61,272 nt of DNA from Companilactobacillus musae (GCF_003967595.1 NZ_BIFW01000012.1:1-61272); one strand, 5' to 3'. Numbered from the stretch's first letter, positions 25,748 through 36,036 are shown. Notes: generated from the letters alone by a model not told the origin. Numbers and translations: made by a program.

Positions 25748-27088
25748 CTAGCTATTACGTCTTGCTTCTCTTTCTTTTCTACGATCTTGTCTGATCTTGA
25801 TCTTTCTTTGTTGACGATGTTCTTCGTTGATTGCCTTCTTGATCTTCTTCTTATAGCCTGGTTTTTTCTTAGTCTTTTGTTTCTTAACATAACCAACTAA
25901 CTTAGTATCAAGCTTTTCTTGTGTAGCTTTTCTAGTATCACGACGATCACGTTCTTGAGCATCAACAATTTCACCATGCTTAATATCTTTAGGAGTAAAC
26001 TTAATCCCTATATGTTCGATTTCGGCAACCTTATTCTCTTCACCGGGTTCATAGAAAGTAATGGCAGTACCAGACATCTTATTACGACCAGTTCTACCAA
26101 TACGGTGAATCAAGAAATCAAGGTCTGTAGGGATCTCAGCATTGATAACATGTGAAACTCCACTAATATCAATTCCACGAGCAGCTAAATCAGTTGCTAT
26201 GACATATTGATATTCCATATTTTCGATCTGTTTCATTGTTCGCTTACGTTCTCTTGGGGTTAAGCCACCATGAATACGAGCAACCTTCAAACCTTTATTA
26301 CGTAAGTAATGATAAATTTCATCAACTGTTTTCTTAGTATTAGCAAATACTAGAACCAAATATGGCTCTCCAAGAGTCATCAATTGATAAATAATTTCCT
26401 TTTTGTCACGACCATGTGTGAACATCAACCAATTGTCAACGTTTCTAGGAATAATGTTATTATTCTTGATTTCAACACGTTGTGGTCCATGCATATACTT
26501 CTTTAAAAATGGTTCTAACTTTTGAGGAATAGTAGCTGAAAAGACCATCATTTCACGATCTTCAGGTAATTTCTCAGTAATATGGTCAACTTCGTTCAAG
26601 AAGCCCATATCTAAAGTCATATCAGCTTCATCAATAACATATCTTTGGACATTTTCAACGTGAAGATCATTTTCACGAATCAAATCCCACAAGCGTCCTG
26701 GTGTTCCGATAGCAATTTGTGGCTGGTGAGCTTCTAGCTTTCTCTTTTGTCTTTCGCGATCAGCACCACCAACAAAGATGAAGGCATTATACTCTTCAGG
26801 ATAATTCTTCAAAATTGCTTGAGTATCTTCATAGATCTGATAAGCTAACTCTCTACTTGGTGTAGCAATCAAGAGTTGAACTTCTTGATCCTTAGTTAAA
26901 GCATTCATTGATGGCAACAAGAATGCATGTGTTTTACCCGAACCTGTTTCAGATTGAACAATAATATCTTTTTTCTTATTGACCAAAGAAATTACTGCCT
27001 CTTGTACTGGCGTTGGTTCGTCAAAATTTATTTCTTTCAATGACTTATTAATAGAGTCATTAAAATTATATTGTGAAAATTTAGTCAT
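25748..27088 (-). CDS. cshB: DEAD-box RNA helicase (CshB-like)
   Basis: The 446-residue helicase has the Q-motif PTPVQEAV, Walker A SETGSGKTHAFLLP, TPGRLWDL, DEAD in VIDEADMTLD, SAT in FSATIP, and HRIGRTGR. The last ~60 residues are very basic (KKKPGYKKKIKKA), a probable RNA-binding tail. Size and tail fit CshB-type cold shock and ribosome assembly helicases, but the subfamily is inferred. Its ATG follows the nrnA stop directly (27086-27091). Confidence 0.88.
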   Translation of the reverse strand: MTKFSQYNFNDSINKSLKEINFDEPTPVQEAVISLVNKKKDIIVQSETGSGKTHAFLLPSMNALTKDQEVQLLIATPSRELAYQIYEDTQAILKNYPEEYNAFIFVGGADRERQKRKLEAHQPQIAIGTPGRLWDLIRENDLHVENVQRYVIDEADMTLDMGFLNEVDHITEKLPEDREMMVFSATIPQKLEPFLKKYMHGPQRVEIKNNNIIPRNVDNWLMFTHGRDKKEIIYQLMTLGEPYLVLVFANTKKTVDEIYHYLRNKGLKVARIHGGLTPRERKRTMKQIENMEYQYVIATDLAARGIDISGVSHVINAEIPTDLDFLIHRIGRTGRNKMSGTAITFYEPGEENKVAEIEHIGIKFTPKDIKHGEIVDAQERDRRDTRKATQEKLDTKLVGYVKKQKTKKKPGYKKKIKKAINEEHRQQRKIKIRQDRRKEREARRNS

Positions 27089-28045
27089 CTATTCACCCTT
27101 CTGGTTATATTCAGTAACAATATCTTTCAATTCTTCAAACATTTGTTTTACTTCATCAAGATCTTGAGCAGTAGCACCACTGGCTAATGGATGTCCACCA
27201 CCATCGTGCTTCTTAGCTAATTCATTAATAATTGGTCCTTGAGAACGCAAATGCATTCTGAAAGTACCATCGTCTTTTTGAACAGCCTCCATCCAAGAAC
27301 ATACTTCTTTCAAACGTCCTGGTGTTGAAACCACAGAATTAGCTTGTTCTTGGTTAATGCCCAACTTCTTCATCAAATCCAAATCAATTACGCCTAAAGC
27401 CGCACCTGATTCATCAATTTGAAGTAAATCGAACATTACACCTTGCAACTTAGCTTGTTTTAAAGTGATCTCATTCATCTTATTGTTAATAGCAGCGGTA
27501 TCAACTCCTAAAGCAATAAACTTACCGCCAACTTCCATTGTATGTTGAGTTGTTGAAGGATATAAGAATCTTCCTGTATCTCCAACAATACCAGCATAAA
27601 GGTAGTAAGCTACTTCTTTAGTCAATTGTAGTTCATCACAACTTTCAATCAAATCAGCAATGATTTCTGAACTAGAACTAGCATCAGTATTAACAAAAAG
27701 TTGATCTCCATAAGCATCATCATTAGGATGATGATCGATCTTGATTAAGAAAGCTCCATCATCAAAACGTTGATCGTCAATTCTTGGTTGATTAGCAGTG
27801 TCAGTAACGATTACTAGTGCATCCTTATAATCTTCATCGGTTACTTCTTGTGCTGTTGAAAGCCATTTGAGACCTTCAGTATCATTACCACCAATCAAAA
27901 CTTTTTTATTTGGAAATGCTTGGCGAATTGTTGTTGCTAAACCAGCTTGTGACCCCAATGCATCAGGATCTGGATTTTGATGACGTAGAATGATAATTCT
28001 ATCATATTTTTTAATTGTTGCAATTATTTCAGCAAAGCTATTCAT
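27089..28045 (-). CDS. nrnA: DHH/DHHA1 bifunctional oligoribonuclease and PAP phosphatase
   Basis: The 318-residue phosphoesterase has the metal-binding motifs RHQNPDPDALGSQ, VTDTAN and IKIDHHPNDD (the DHH signature), and the C-terminal RNA-binding GGGHPLASGA. NrnA degrades short oligoribonucleotides to mononucleotides and hydrolyses 3'-phosphoadenosine 5'-phosphate. It overlaps the dinB stop by eight bases and abuts the DEAD helicase start, an RNA metabolism pairing seen in other lactobacilli. Confidence 0.93.
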   Translation of the reverse strand: MNSFAEIIATIKKYDRIIILRHQNPDPDALGSQAGLATTIRQAFPNKKVLIGGNDTEGLKWLSTAQEVTDEDYKDALVIVTDTANQPRIDDQRFDDGAFLIKIDHHPNDDAYGDQLFVNTDASSSSEIIADLIESCDELQLTKEVAYYLYAGIVGDTGRFLYPSTTQHTMEVGGKFIALGVDTAAINNKMNEITLKQAKLQGVMFDLLQIDESGAALGVIDLDLMKKLGINQEQANSVVSTPGRLKEVCSWMEAVQKDDGTFRMHLRSQGPIINELAKKHDGGGHPLASGATAQDLDEVKQMFEELKDIVTEYNQKGE

Positions 28046-29168
28046 AATTGTCCCCCTTGTAAGACAAATTCAAAGAAACTTCTTCATATGATAATGGATC
28101 TAGATTCGTAATCGTAATTCCCAGCAAACGAATCTTTTGATCAGTTACCTTTAATTTATCATAAATATCCTTAGCAACACGATAAATTTCTCCTTTTGTC
28201 TGCACATAATCTTGAAAACTCATACGTTTAGTAATCGTTTCAAACTCAGAGTTTCGCAATTTCAGAACAACTGTTTTGCCGTGTTGTCGTTGTTTCTTTA
28301 AATCCTGACTGACTTTTTCTGACAAGAAAATTAATTCTTGATTGATTTGTTCATCAGTTACTAAATTTCGATTATAGGTTCGTTCACGACCAATTGATTT
28401 ACGTAGACGATGCCCTTCTACTGGCGAATCATCAATTCCATGAACTCGTTTATAAATTACGTAACCCATCTTACCAAATCTTTTCAAAAAGGCATCCTGA
28501 TCTAAATTTTGTAAATCTTCACCCGTATAAATATCCATTTCATGCAATTTTTCCTGCATGGCTTTTCCAATACCATTGAATTTTTCAATTGGAATTGGCT
28601 TCAAAAATTCTTTAGCGTATTTACCCAAAATAATCGTTCGACCAAATGGTTTTCGATAATCAGAAGCCATCTTTGCTAAAAACTTATTATAGGAAATTCC
28701 CACTGAACAAGTTAATCTGGTTTCCTTAACAATTCTTTGCTGAATGTAATTGGCCAATTTAATAGTATTGGGCTCGTTCATTTTATTATGAGTAACATCT
28801 AGGTAAGCTTCATCCAAAGCAACCGTTTGGTAATTATCCGTCACATCACCAAAAATATCATGAATCTGATTAGATACAGTGCGATACAATTCAAAATTCG
28901 GTGGTGAGATAACTAACTTTTCTTTAGGAATTAAATCAACCGCCTGTTGAGCTGGCATAGCCGAGTGAGCACCATATTTACGAGCATTATAATTGGCAGT
29001 TGTCACCACTCCATGATGATTATGTTTTCGTGGATCTTGTGCCACGATCAAACATTTCTTTTTATACTCTGGATGCTCTCTTTCTTCCACTGAAGCGAAA
29101 AAAGCATCCATGTCAACATGGATGATTTTTCTATTTTCTTCAATTTTAATGGGTATTTTTAAAAAGAT
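28038..29168 (-). CDS. dinB: DNA polymerase IV with an apparent ATC start codon
   Basis: This Y-family polymerase for lesion bypass has palm motifs HVDMDAFFASVEE and LDEAYLDVT, then KMASDYRKP, a helix-hairpin-helix thumb and a little-finger domain. The first ATG in frame (29109-29111) begins after the catalytic Asp of HVDMD and would give an inactive protein. Between the in-frame zwf stop and that ATG no ATG, GTG or TTG exists. The codons do, however, encode the normal family start (RKIIHVD). GGTGG stands nine bases ahead of an ATC at 29166-29168, so I start there (376 residues). A sequence error turning ATG into ATC is the main alternative. Confidence 0.8.
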   Translation of the reverse strand: MFLKIPIKIEENRKIIHVDMDAFFASVEEREHPEYKKKCLIVAQDPRKHNHHGVVTTANYNARKYGAHSAMPAQQAVDLIPKEKLVISPPNFELYRTVSNQIHDIFGDVTDNYQTVALDEAYLDVTHNKMNEPNTIKLANYIQQRIVKETRLTCSVGISYNKFLAKMASDYRKPFGRTIILGKYAKEFLKPIPIEKFNGIGKAMQEKLHEMDIYTGEDLQNLDQDAFLKRFGKMGYVIYKRVHGIDDSPVEGHRLRKSIGRERTYNRNLVTDEQINQELIFLSEKVSQDLKKQRQHGKTVVLKLRNSEFETITKRMSFQDYVQTKGEIYRVAKDIYDKLKVTDQKIRLLGITITNLDPLSYEEVSLNLSYKGDNYE

Positions 29169-29183
29169 GAAACAGCACCACCT

Positions 29184-30620
29184 TTAGTCCCAGATCCAAG
29201 AATTACCATCACGTTCAAGTAACATTTCTGCAGCATCAGGACCCATTGTTCCACTAATATAATTTGGAAAATCTGGTTGTTGATCAGCCCAACGTTCTTC
29301 AACAGTATCGATATATTTCCAAGTACTTCTCAATTCGTCCCAAAGTGTAAAGTGAACTCTATCACCAGAAAGAATATCAATAATCAAACTTTCATAAGCC
29401 TCACGAGCATTATCAAAGTCGCCCTCTTCAGGGAACTTAATGAAATCTTGACCTGATTCTTTATAGTCAATTCCATTGATCAAAATACTGTGATTATCGG
29501 TTCTTTCAATTAATAGTGTAACAACTGTATTAGCCTTAATACCTAATTCAGTTACATTACTATTGAAAACAATATCAATTCGTGAAGCCTTACCTGGCAT
29601 TCTCTTACCTGAACGAACATAAAATGGTACACCACTCCAACGCTTTGAATCAAATTCAAGCTTACCAGCTGTATAAGTTTCAATATTAGAATCTTCTGCA
29701 ACCTTATCTTCTTGACGATAGGCTTTTTCGTTACCTAACTTGTCAGTATCATATTGTCCGCGGACAAAGTCTTTATCAACTTGTTCAGGAGTCATTTCTT
29801 TTAAACTACCAAAGAGGTCGCATTTGTTCTTATGAATGACATCAGCTTCCTTGGCTTCTGGAGCATCACTCGCAATGGCACCAATGATTTGCATAATATG
29901 ATTTTGGACCATATCACGTAAAACACCAGCCGTTTCATAATATCCACCACGGTCTTCAACACCGATTGCTTCAGCCAAAGTTACTTGGATATTAGAAACA
30001 TACTTGTTATTTAATGCTTCCTCAAATTTAGCATTAGTAGCACGGATATTAGGAATATCTTGAACCATCTTCTTACCAAGATAATGATCAATACGATAAA
30101 TATCATTTTCTGGGAAAGCTTTAGAAATATTTCCATTCAACTCACAAGCTGAATCTAAATCACGTCCAAATGGCTTTTCGATAACTAAACGATTATAACC
30201 ATCTGTCTTCAAACCTTCTGAATTAATGTGTTCAGCAACTGTTCCAAAGAATCTTGGTGCAATTGCCATGTAATAAACTCGATTATGACCAGCCTCAAAT
30301 TGATCATCAAGTTTTGCTGCCAAATTCTTCAAAGCAATATAATGTTCTGAATCATTAACATCGTGTGATTGATAGAAGAAATGCTTAGCAAAGCCTTGCA
30401 TAATCTCTTCATCATCATCAAAGTAGTCCTTCAAAGAAGTGATAACAGTTTCACGGAAATAGTCATCACTCCAAGGACGACGAGCTGTACCGATAACGGC
30501 AAAGTGATCCTTTAAAAATCCAGATTTATACAAACGGAATAAAGAAGGATAAAGCTTTCTATGAGCAAGATCCCCAGAACCCCCAAAAATAATAAAAATT
30601 GCTGATTTTTCTGTAACCAT
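29184..30620 (-). CDS. zwf: glucose-6-phosphate 1-dehydrogenase
   Basis: The 478-residue enzyme has the coenzyme-binding IFGGSGDLAHRKLYPSL, the EKPFGRD motif and the active-site RIDHYLGKKMVQDI. It oxidises glucose-6-phosphate to 6-phosphogluconolactone with NADP, the entry to the pentose phosphate and phosphoketolase route. It heads a run with dinB, nrnA and the DEAD helicase, with 15 bases to the dinB start. The long upstream gap holds structured repeats and an orphan promoter. Confidence 0.96.
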   Translation of the reverse strand: MVTEKSAIFIIFGGSGDLAHRKLYPSLFRLYKSGFLKDHFAVIGTARRPWSDDYFRETVITSLKDYFDDDEEIMQGFAKHFFYQSHDVNDSEHYIALKNLAAKLDDQFEAGHNRVYYMAIAPRFFGTVAEHINSEGLKTDGYNRLVIEKPFGRDLDSACELNGNISKAFPENDIYRIDHYLGKKMVQDIPNIRATNAKFEEALNNKYVSNIQVTLAEAIGVEDRGGYYETAGVLRDMVQNHIMQIIGAIASDAPEAKEADVIHKNKCDLFGSLKEMTPEQVDKDFVRGQYDTDKLGNEKAYRQEDKVAEDSNIETYTAGKLEFDSKRWSGVPFYVRSGKRMPGKASRIDIVFNSNVTELGIKANTVVTLLIERTDNHSILINGIDYKESGQDFIKFPEEGDFDNAREAYESLIIDILSGDRVHFTLWDELRSTWKYIDTVEERWADQQPDFPNYISGTMGPDAAEMLLERDGNSWIWD

Positions 30621-30770
30621 TTTTAAACTCCTTTGATAGCATCATGTACTTATATTTTACATCATGACTTATTAAACATCTGCATTATTGACTTATTATT
30701 TTTTCAATAGTTTACTTGACATGCCTAGCTCGGGGCTTTTACTTAACTTTGGCTAAAGTATAAGCTTGCC

Positions 30771-30928
30771 GTCTTCCACTACGCTAGGAATGGTCTGGAA
30801 CGCCATGGGCATCGTTTGAAACCAATTAAAGTTCAAATTGTTTCCAAATCGAGCCTTATTCTAAGCCGGCACAAGTCGCCGACTAAGAATAATTTCATGG
30901 CTGAGACCATCCTATCTCCGTTACAGAC
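30771..30928 (-). repeat. structured intergenic repeat, copy D
   Basis: Read on the minus strand this 158-nt element shares CTCAGCCATGAA, a CTTAG/CTTAG-bearing hairpin, a second hairpin, and TGCCCATGGCGTTCCAG with the three other copies. Its closing helices are GTCT/AGAC, GGTCT/AGACC and GCCATG/CATGGC. They replace different but equally paired bases in copies A and C. It lies sense-oriented 150 bases upstream of zwf. I do not recognise the family. Confidence 0.8.
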
Positions 30929-31039
30929 TAGACTATAAATTAATATTTTTTTATTTTAAATTTGCTATGATTTATATCTGTAAAAAACTCTAAACTTATA
31001 AATTAGTTTTAATAAAACAAAAAATTAACAGATATCTTA

Positions 31040-31192
31040 GCCTGGAACAAAAATTAGAATTAGCTCAGCCGTGAAATTCACTTAGTGGTTTACCACTTAG
31101 TGAATGGTCGAGCTTGAAGACCGTGGACGTAGGCCATGGGCTCCAAGTCGTGCCCACAGCGTTCCAGCTAAATTCTAATTTTTGTGGAAGGC
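31040..31192 (+). repeat. structured intergenic repeat, copy B
   Basis: The 153-nt plus-strand copy has closing helix GCCT/AGGC, a long AT-rich helix (AACAAAAATTAGAATT against AATTCTAATTTTTGT), TTAGCT/AGCTAA, and GCCGTG/CACAGC with one mismatch. Its hairpins are TTCACT.AGTGG/CCACT.AGTGAA and CCGTGG/CCATGG. The single-stranded signatures CTCAG, CGTGCCCA and CGTTCCAG are retained. It lies 111 bases from copy D in opposite orientation. Confidence 0.8.
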
Positions 31193-31249
31193 GGGAATTA
31201 CACTTTAGTAAGAACCATCACCTCATAAACTATCTTTCTAACGGTATAA

Positions 31250-31280
31250 ATACTAAACCCTAGAGTGCACTTTAACGCAA
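31250..31280 (-). promoter_or_regulatory. orphan MerR-type promoter
   Basis: On the minus strand, TTGCGT (-35) and TAGTAT (-10) are separated by 19 bases. The spacer holds the dyad TAAAGTGCACTCTA. The overlong spacer with a central palindrome is the hallmark of promoters activated by MerR-family regulators. Downstream is GAGGTGATG and then an ORF of only six codons (MVLTKV, stop) that ends close to repeat copy B. It may be the remains of a lost gene. Confidence 0.55.
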
Positions 31281-31364
31281 GTGATATGGATGAGAAATAA
31301 TCCTAAGGAGTTAAAATTAAGGAAAAATTCAGAATCTTCATAATCATATAGAACTTATTCCTAC

Positions 31365-32273
31365 TTATAGATTCTTTTCCAAGTCAGCTATCAAACTCAA
31401 ATTACTAGGTTTCCAAGCAAGTTCTTTTTGAGTCATTTTACTGTCAGCTGGAATATCCAAACCGAAAAGATTGTTTACATTGAATGCATCTTCATTAGAT
31501 AAACTGGCAAAATCAATTTCAGGTCGTGATTCCACTGGTAAACCCAACTTTTGTCCGATAGCTTTTGCAATGTCAATTGTCTTAATTTGTCCTTCACCCA
31601 CGGCATTAAATACATGTAACGAATGATTATCTCCTAAAGCATATTTTAAGGTCTTAACGAATAAGTTGGCTGCATCACAGTAGTTGACTGCATTCCAACG
31701 ATTTTGCCCATCGCCAAAATAAGAAACTTTACCTGTTTTTTGTGCTTGGGCAACAATCATTGAAACAATTCCATAACGGCCATCACCGTGAACTGACGGT
31801 GCTAATCGAACTACATAAGCATTAACACCTTGTTCTACTAATTCTCGAGCTAAAAATTCTGAACGACGTGGGATTACTTTTTCTACGCCTGCAAAACCAG
31901 TGTCTTCTTCTGTTAAAACATGATTAGGATTAAGTCCCGCAGTTCCAGCTGTTACAATCAAGGGTTTATCAGTACCTCTCAAAACTTCTCCAAAACTTTT
32001 AATTGCTTCAGTATCAATTCGACCTGCTTGAGCAAAATGTTCGAAATCATTAACAAATCCTAAATGTAAAACCGCATCAGCTTTTTGAGCCGAAGTCTTC
32101 AAAACATCTAGATCCTCTAAAGTTCCCATCACGGGAACACCACCCATTTGAGTTAACTTATCGGCACTTCTTTGTGATCGAGTTAATCCTAAAACTTCAA
32201 CTTCATTATTGATTAAATCTTGAGCAACTAATGTCCCGATATAGCCTGTGGCTCCTGTCATAAATACACGCAT
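31365..32273 (-). CDS. NAD(P)-dependent epimerase/dehydratase family oxidoreductase
   Basis: The 302-residue extended short-chain dehydrogenase-like protein begins with the Rossmann motif MTGATGYIGTLVAQDL. The usual catalytic YxxxK is not obvious in its normal place, so it may be an atypical SDR that binds NAD(P) without epimerase activity. It is divergent from a TetR-type regulator that probably controls it. Substrate unknown. Confidence 0.8.
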   Translation of the reverse strand: MRVFMTGATGYIGTLVAQDLINNEVEVLGLTRSQRSADKLTQMGGVPVMGTLEDLDVLKTSAQKADAVLHLGFVNDFEHFAQAGRIDTEAIKSFGEVLRGTDKPLIVTAGTAGLNPNHVLTEEDTGFAGVEKVIPRRSEFLARELVEQGVNAYVVRLAPSVHGDGRYGIVSMIVAQAQKTGKVSYFGDGQNRWNAVNYCDAANLFVKTLKYALGDNHSLHVFNAVGEGQIKTIDIAKAIGQKLGLPVESRPEIDFASLSNEDAFNVNNLFGLDIPADSKMTQKELAWKPSNLSLIADLEKNL

Positions 32274-32430
32274 TTAAAATACTTCCTTTTTATTATTAAT
32301 TTAAAACTTCATTGGTTTATCTTTAGAACACGTTTATAATAACATCGTAGAAATATTAAACTATGTATAATTATCATATGACGTTGTAGCAATAGACATC
32401 ATCGAATAATTGTAGAAAAGGAAGACACTT

Positions 32431-32931
32431 TTGACTAATTTACAAAATGAAAGAACTAAAAAATTAATTTATTTAGGTTTCAGAGATTTATTGACTAAAG
32501 AATCTTTCAGTAAAATCACTATTAATGAAATAGCAGATAAAGCGATGATTCATCGTTCTACTTTTTACACTCACTTCAACGATAAATACGATTTACTAAA
32601 TCAGTATTTGAATAGTCAACGAACTGATTCAAATTTTAAAATGGAAGACTTTTTTGATCATCCTTTTACTACCGTAGCAACAATTAATAATCAGGAATTA
32701 TTGCCACTGTTGTCACTTCAAAATAATGATGCTGATTTTCGAACGGGGTTTTTTCAGTTTATTATTGATACCGTGATGGCTGATCAATCAGATAAAACCG
32801 AGTTAGACCGTTTCTTCTTTATAGGTCGAATTAAGGCTATCAATTTGTGGATTGAAAAAACCCATCAATCGTATAATCCTTTCGTTGATTATCGTTATTT
32901 AGATCAAGTTTTTAAAACCGGAAAAAAATGA
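32431..32931 (+). CDS. TetR/AcrR family regulator
   Basis: The 166-residue protein has an N-terminal helix-turn-helix (ITINEIADKAMIHRSTFYTH) and a variable C-terminal ligand domain. It is divergent from the epimerase-like gene across a 157-base region with repeated CATCGTAG/CGTTGTAG-like words that may be operators. The start is TTG, with AAAGGAAG upstream. Its likely role is repressing itself and the oxidoreductase; the ligand is unknown. Confidence 0.85.
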   Translation: MTNLQNERTKKLIYLGFRDLLTKESFSKITINEIADKAMIHRSTFYTHFNDKYDLLNQYLNSQRTDSNFKMEDFFDHPFTTVATINNQELLPLLSLQNNDADFRTGFFQFIIDTVMADQSDKTELDRFFFIGRIKAINLWIEKTHQSYNPFVDYRYLDQVFKTGKK

Positions 32932-33033
32932 ACTACCAAAAAAAGAACAGTATTTACTAAGAAATTCAGGCTTTACTTGCCTTGAAAGTCTTAATAGCTA
33001 CTGTTCCCTTTTTATTTTATCCAGATTCAATAC

Positions 33034-33186
33034 CTATTTCTGTTTGAAGAATCCGGTCAAATATTCGGCTGCTTCTTCAATTGTTTTTAGGCCTTGTCTT
33101 TTTCTTATTTCTTCTAACTTAGCTTGAGATTTTTCACTCAAAGTTGAAACGTCAATTTTTTCTGACTTAGATGTTTTATCTGTCAT
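33034..33186 (-). CDS. small charged protein, 50 aa
   Basis: A clean ORF opens at ATG 33184-33186 with GAGGTGA upstream and ends at TAG 33034-33036. The protein (MTDKTSKSEKIDV..., ending AAEYLTGFFKQK) is rich in Lys and Glu and looks like two amphipathic helices. The composition and Shine-Dalgarno sequence support it as real. I do not recognise it. It lies between tetR (+) and yajC (-). Confidence 0.6.
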   Translation of the reverse strand: MTDKTSKSEKIDVSTLSEKSQAKLEEIRKRQGLKTIEEAAEYLTGFFKQK

Positions 33187-33239
33187 TTAGTCACCTCATT
33201 AAGAATTACAATTAGTTATACCATGCGAATCAAGAAAAT

Positions 33240-33274
33240 AAAAAAGATTGAAACTAATAGTTTCAATCTTTTTT
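33240..33274 (-). terminator. terminator of the queA-tgt-yajC operon
   Basis: AAAAAAGATTGAAAC and GTTTCAATCTTTTTT form a perfect stem with a short loop just past the yajC stop. Its flanks allow termination in both directions. Confidence 0.9.
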
Positions 33275-33282
33275 AAATTAAA

Positions 33283-33750
33283 TTATTTTGTTTCTTCTTT
33301 TGTATCGTCTTTTTCAGCATCGTCAGTTGATTTTGATTCTTCAGCTTTAACGTCTTCAGCCTTATCAGCTGTTTCTGTAGGTGCTTCTTCCTTAACATCT
33401 TTTGTTTCTTCTGCCTTAGCTGCAGGCTTGTTATCCTTAACAGCATCTGTTGTAACTTTATCAGCAGGAGTTGCACGACGAATGAAGTTCAAGTCAAATG
33501 TTAAATAAATTCCATCACAATCAACAACGACTTCTTTATTTTCACGATCGATAGATGCAATCACACCTTTGATACCACCAAGTGTAACAACCTTGTCACC
33601 CTTGTTCATACCTTGGAGCATTTCTTGACGCTTTTGTTGTTGTTTCTTTTGTGGACGAATTGATAAAAAGTACATACCAACGAACATAACAACAATAAGA
33701 ATCAAAAACATTGATGAGCCACCAGCAGCACCGGCGCCTAATGTAAGCAT
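33283..33750 (-). CDS. yajC: preprotein translocase subunit YajC
   Basis: A single N-terminal membrane span is followed by RPQKKQQQKRQEML, the basic stretch after the span, and the conserved GDKVVTLGGIKG. An unusually long tail of Lys, Glu, Asp and Ala (about 60 residues) extends it beyond the normal ~100. YajC associates with SecDF. The start is uncertain: GTG 33765 overlaps the ribosome binding site GAGGTGG, so I use ATG 33748-33750 (155 residues), but the TTG at 33756 is also possible. Confidence 0.88.
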   Translation of the reverse strand: MLTLGAGAAGGSSMFLILIVVMFVGMYFLSIRPQKKQQQKRQEMLQGMNKGDKVVTLGGIKGVIASIDRENKEVVVDCDGIYLTFDLNFIRRATPADKVTTDAVKDNKPAAKAEETKDVKEEAPTETADKAEDVKAEESKSTDDAEKDDTKEETK

Positions 33751-33846
33751 ATTCAAATTTTCCACCTCTTAATAATTTGCATAAGTATAGAGTAACAAAA
33801 AAATTGATGTCTTTCCATACTAGAAGATTTTTCTTATCAAAATCTT

Positions 33847-34998
<1,152 letters not shown>

Positions 34999-36036
34999 CT
35001 ACTTAATGAACATCGCATCACCAAAACTGAAGAAACGATATTTCTCCTCAACAGCATGGTGATAAGCGTTCAAGATATTTTCACGACCTGTAAATGCTGC
35101 AACGAGCATTACAAGCGTTGATTTTGGTAAATGGAAGTTAGTGATGAATTCATCAACAACTTTCCATTCATAACCGGGTTTAATGAAGATATCCGTCCAA
35201 CCAGAATCAGCTTTGATTTCTCCATTAAATTTAGTTCCAATTGTTTCCAAAGTTCTAATTGAAGTAGTTCCTGTAGCGACAATCTTGCCACCATTCTTTT
35301 TAACATCATTCAAAGTTTTGGCAGAATCTTCATCCAAACGATAAAATTCAGAATGCATTACATGTTTATCAACATCAGTTTCTGTTACTGGTCTAAAAGT
35401 TCCTAAGCCAACGTGTAAAGTTACATATACTAACTTGACACCCTTTTCTTCAACCTTTTGAAGAAGTTCTTTTGTCCAATGTAAACCAGCCGTAGGAGCA
35501 GCAGCAGAACCGTTTTCTTTAGCATAAACTGTTTGATAACGATCTGGATCATCAAGTTTTTCTTTAATATATGGAGGCAAAGGCATTTCACCTAATTGTT
35601 CCAAGATCTCCATAAAGATACCTTGATAATGAAATTCAATGATCTTACCACCATGTTCAAGGTCTTCTAGCACTTCAGCCTCTAATTGACCATCTTCACC
35701 AAATTGGACCTTAGTACCAACCTTGGCACGACGAGCTGGTTTCATCAAAACTTCCCACTTGTCGCCTTCAATATTATTTAGCAATAAGACTTCTTCGTGA
35801 CCATCGGTGTCTTCTTTAGTCCCATACAAACGTGCTGGCAATACTCGAGAATTATTCATTACTAAAGCATCCCCGGGATTTAAGTAATCCAAAATATCAT
35901 AAAAATGTTTATCTTGGTATTCACCTGTTTCGTGATCTAGAACCAATAATCTTGATTGATCACGATTTTTGATTGGAGTTTGAGCAATTAATTCTTCTGG
36001 TAAATTATAATCAAAATCTTCTGTTGATAGTGACAT
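34999..36036 (-). CDS. queA: S-adenosylmethionine:tRNA ribosyltransferase-isomerase
   Basis: The 345-residue QueA converts preQ1-tRNA to epoxyqueuosine. Motifs are [15 protein letters not shown] near the N terminus, [14 protein letters not shown] and [14 protein letters not shown]. In most lactobacilli it directly follows ruvB. Here 417 bases intervene, holding a predicted promoter and repeat copy C in sense orientation. Its ribosome binding site (AAAGGAG) lies about 25 bases past the repeat. Confidence 0.96.
   Translation of the reverse strand: MSLSTEDFDYNLPEELIAQTPIKNRDQSRLLVLDHETGEYQDKHFYDILDYLNPGDALVMNNSRVLPARLYGTKEDTDGHEEVLLLNNIEGDKWEVLMKPARRAKVGTKVQFGEDGQLEAEVLEDLEHGGKIIEFHYQGIFMEILEQLGEMPLPPYIKEKLDDPDRYQTVYAKENGSAAAPTAGLHWTKELLQKVEEKGVKLVYVTLHVGLGTFRPVTETDVDKHVMHSEFYRLDEDSAKTLNDVKKNGGKIVATGTTSIRTLETIGTKFNGEIKADSGWTDIFIKPGYEWKVVDEFITNFHLPKSTLVMLVAAFTGRENILNAYHHAVEEKYRFFSFGDAMFIK

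Larger units (their letters stand above)
30621..31364. other. 744-base gap without a gene: two structured repeats and an orphan promoter
   Basis: No credible ORF fills this gap. It contains repeat copy D (30771-30928, minus) and copy B (31040-31192, plus) facing opposite ways, a MerR-type promoter at 31250-31280 on the minus strand, and AT-rich spacers. The segment 30721-30770 has GC-rich and imperfect inverted stretches that I could not assign. Promoter elements for zwf must also lie here. Confidence 0.7.

Noticed and set aside
29109-29111. First in-frame ATG as the dinB start
   Set aside because: It would remove the catalytic Asp and the conserved beta strand of the polymerase palm, which are encoded just upstream in the same open frame.
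30771-31192. CRISPR array or rRNA/tRNA remnant in the gene-less gap
   Set aside because: There are only two long, inverted, diverged repeats and no regular spacers. No cloverleaf or rRNA signature was found.
33248-33508. Ser/Ala-rich open frame opposite yajC
   Set aside because: It is the complement of the Lys/Glu-rich yajC tail. The bias follows from the repeated codons of the real gene, and it has no ribosome binding site.
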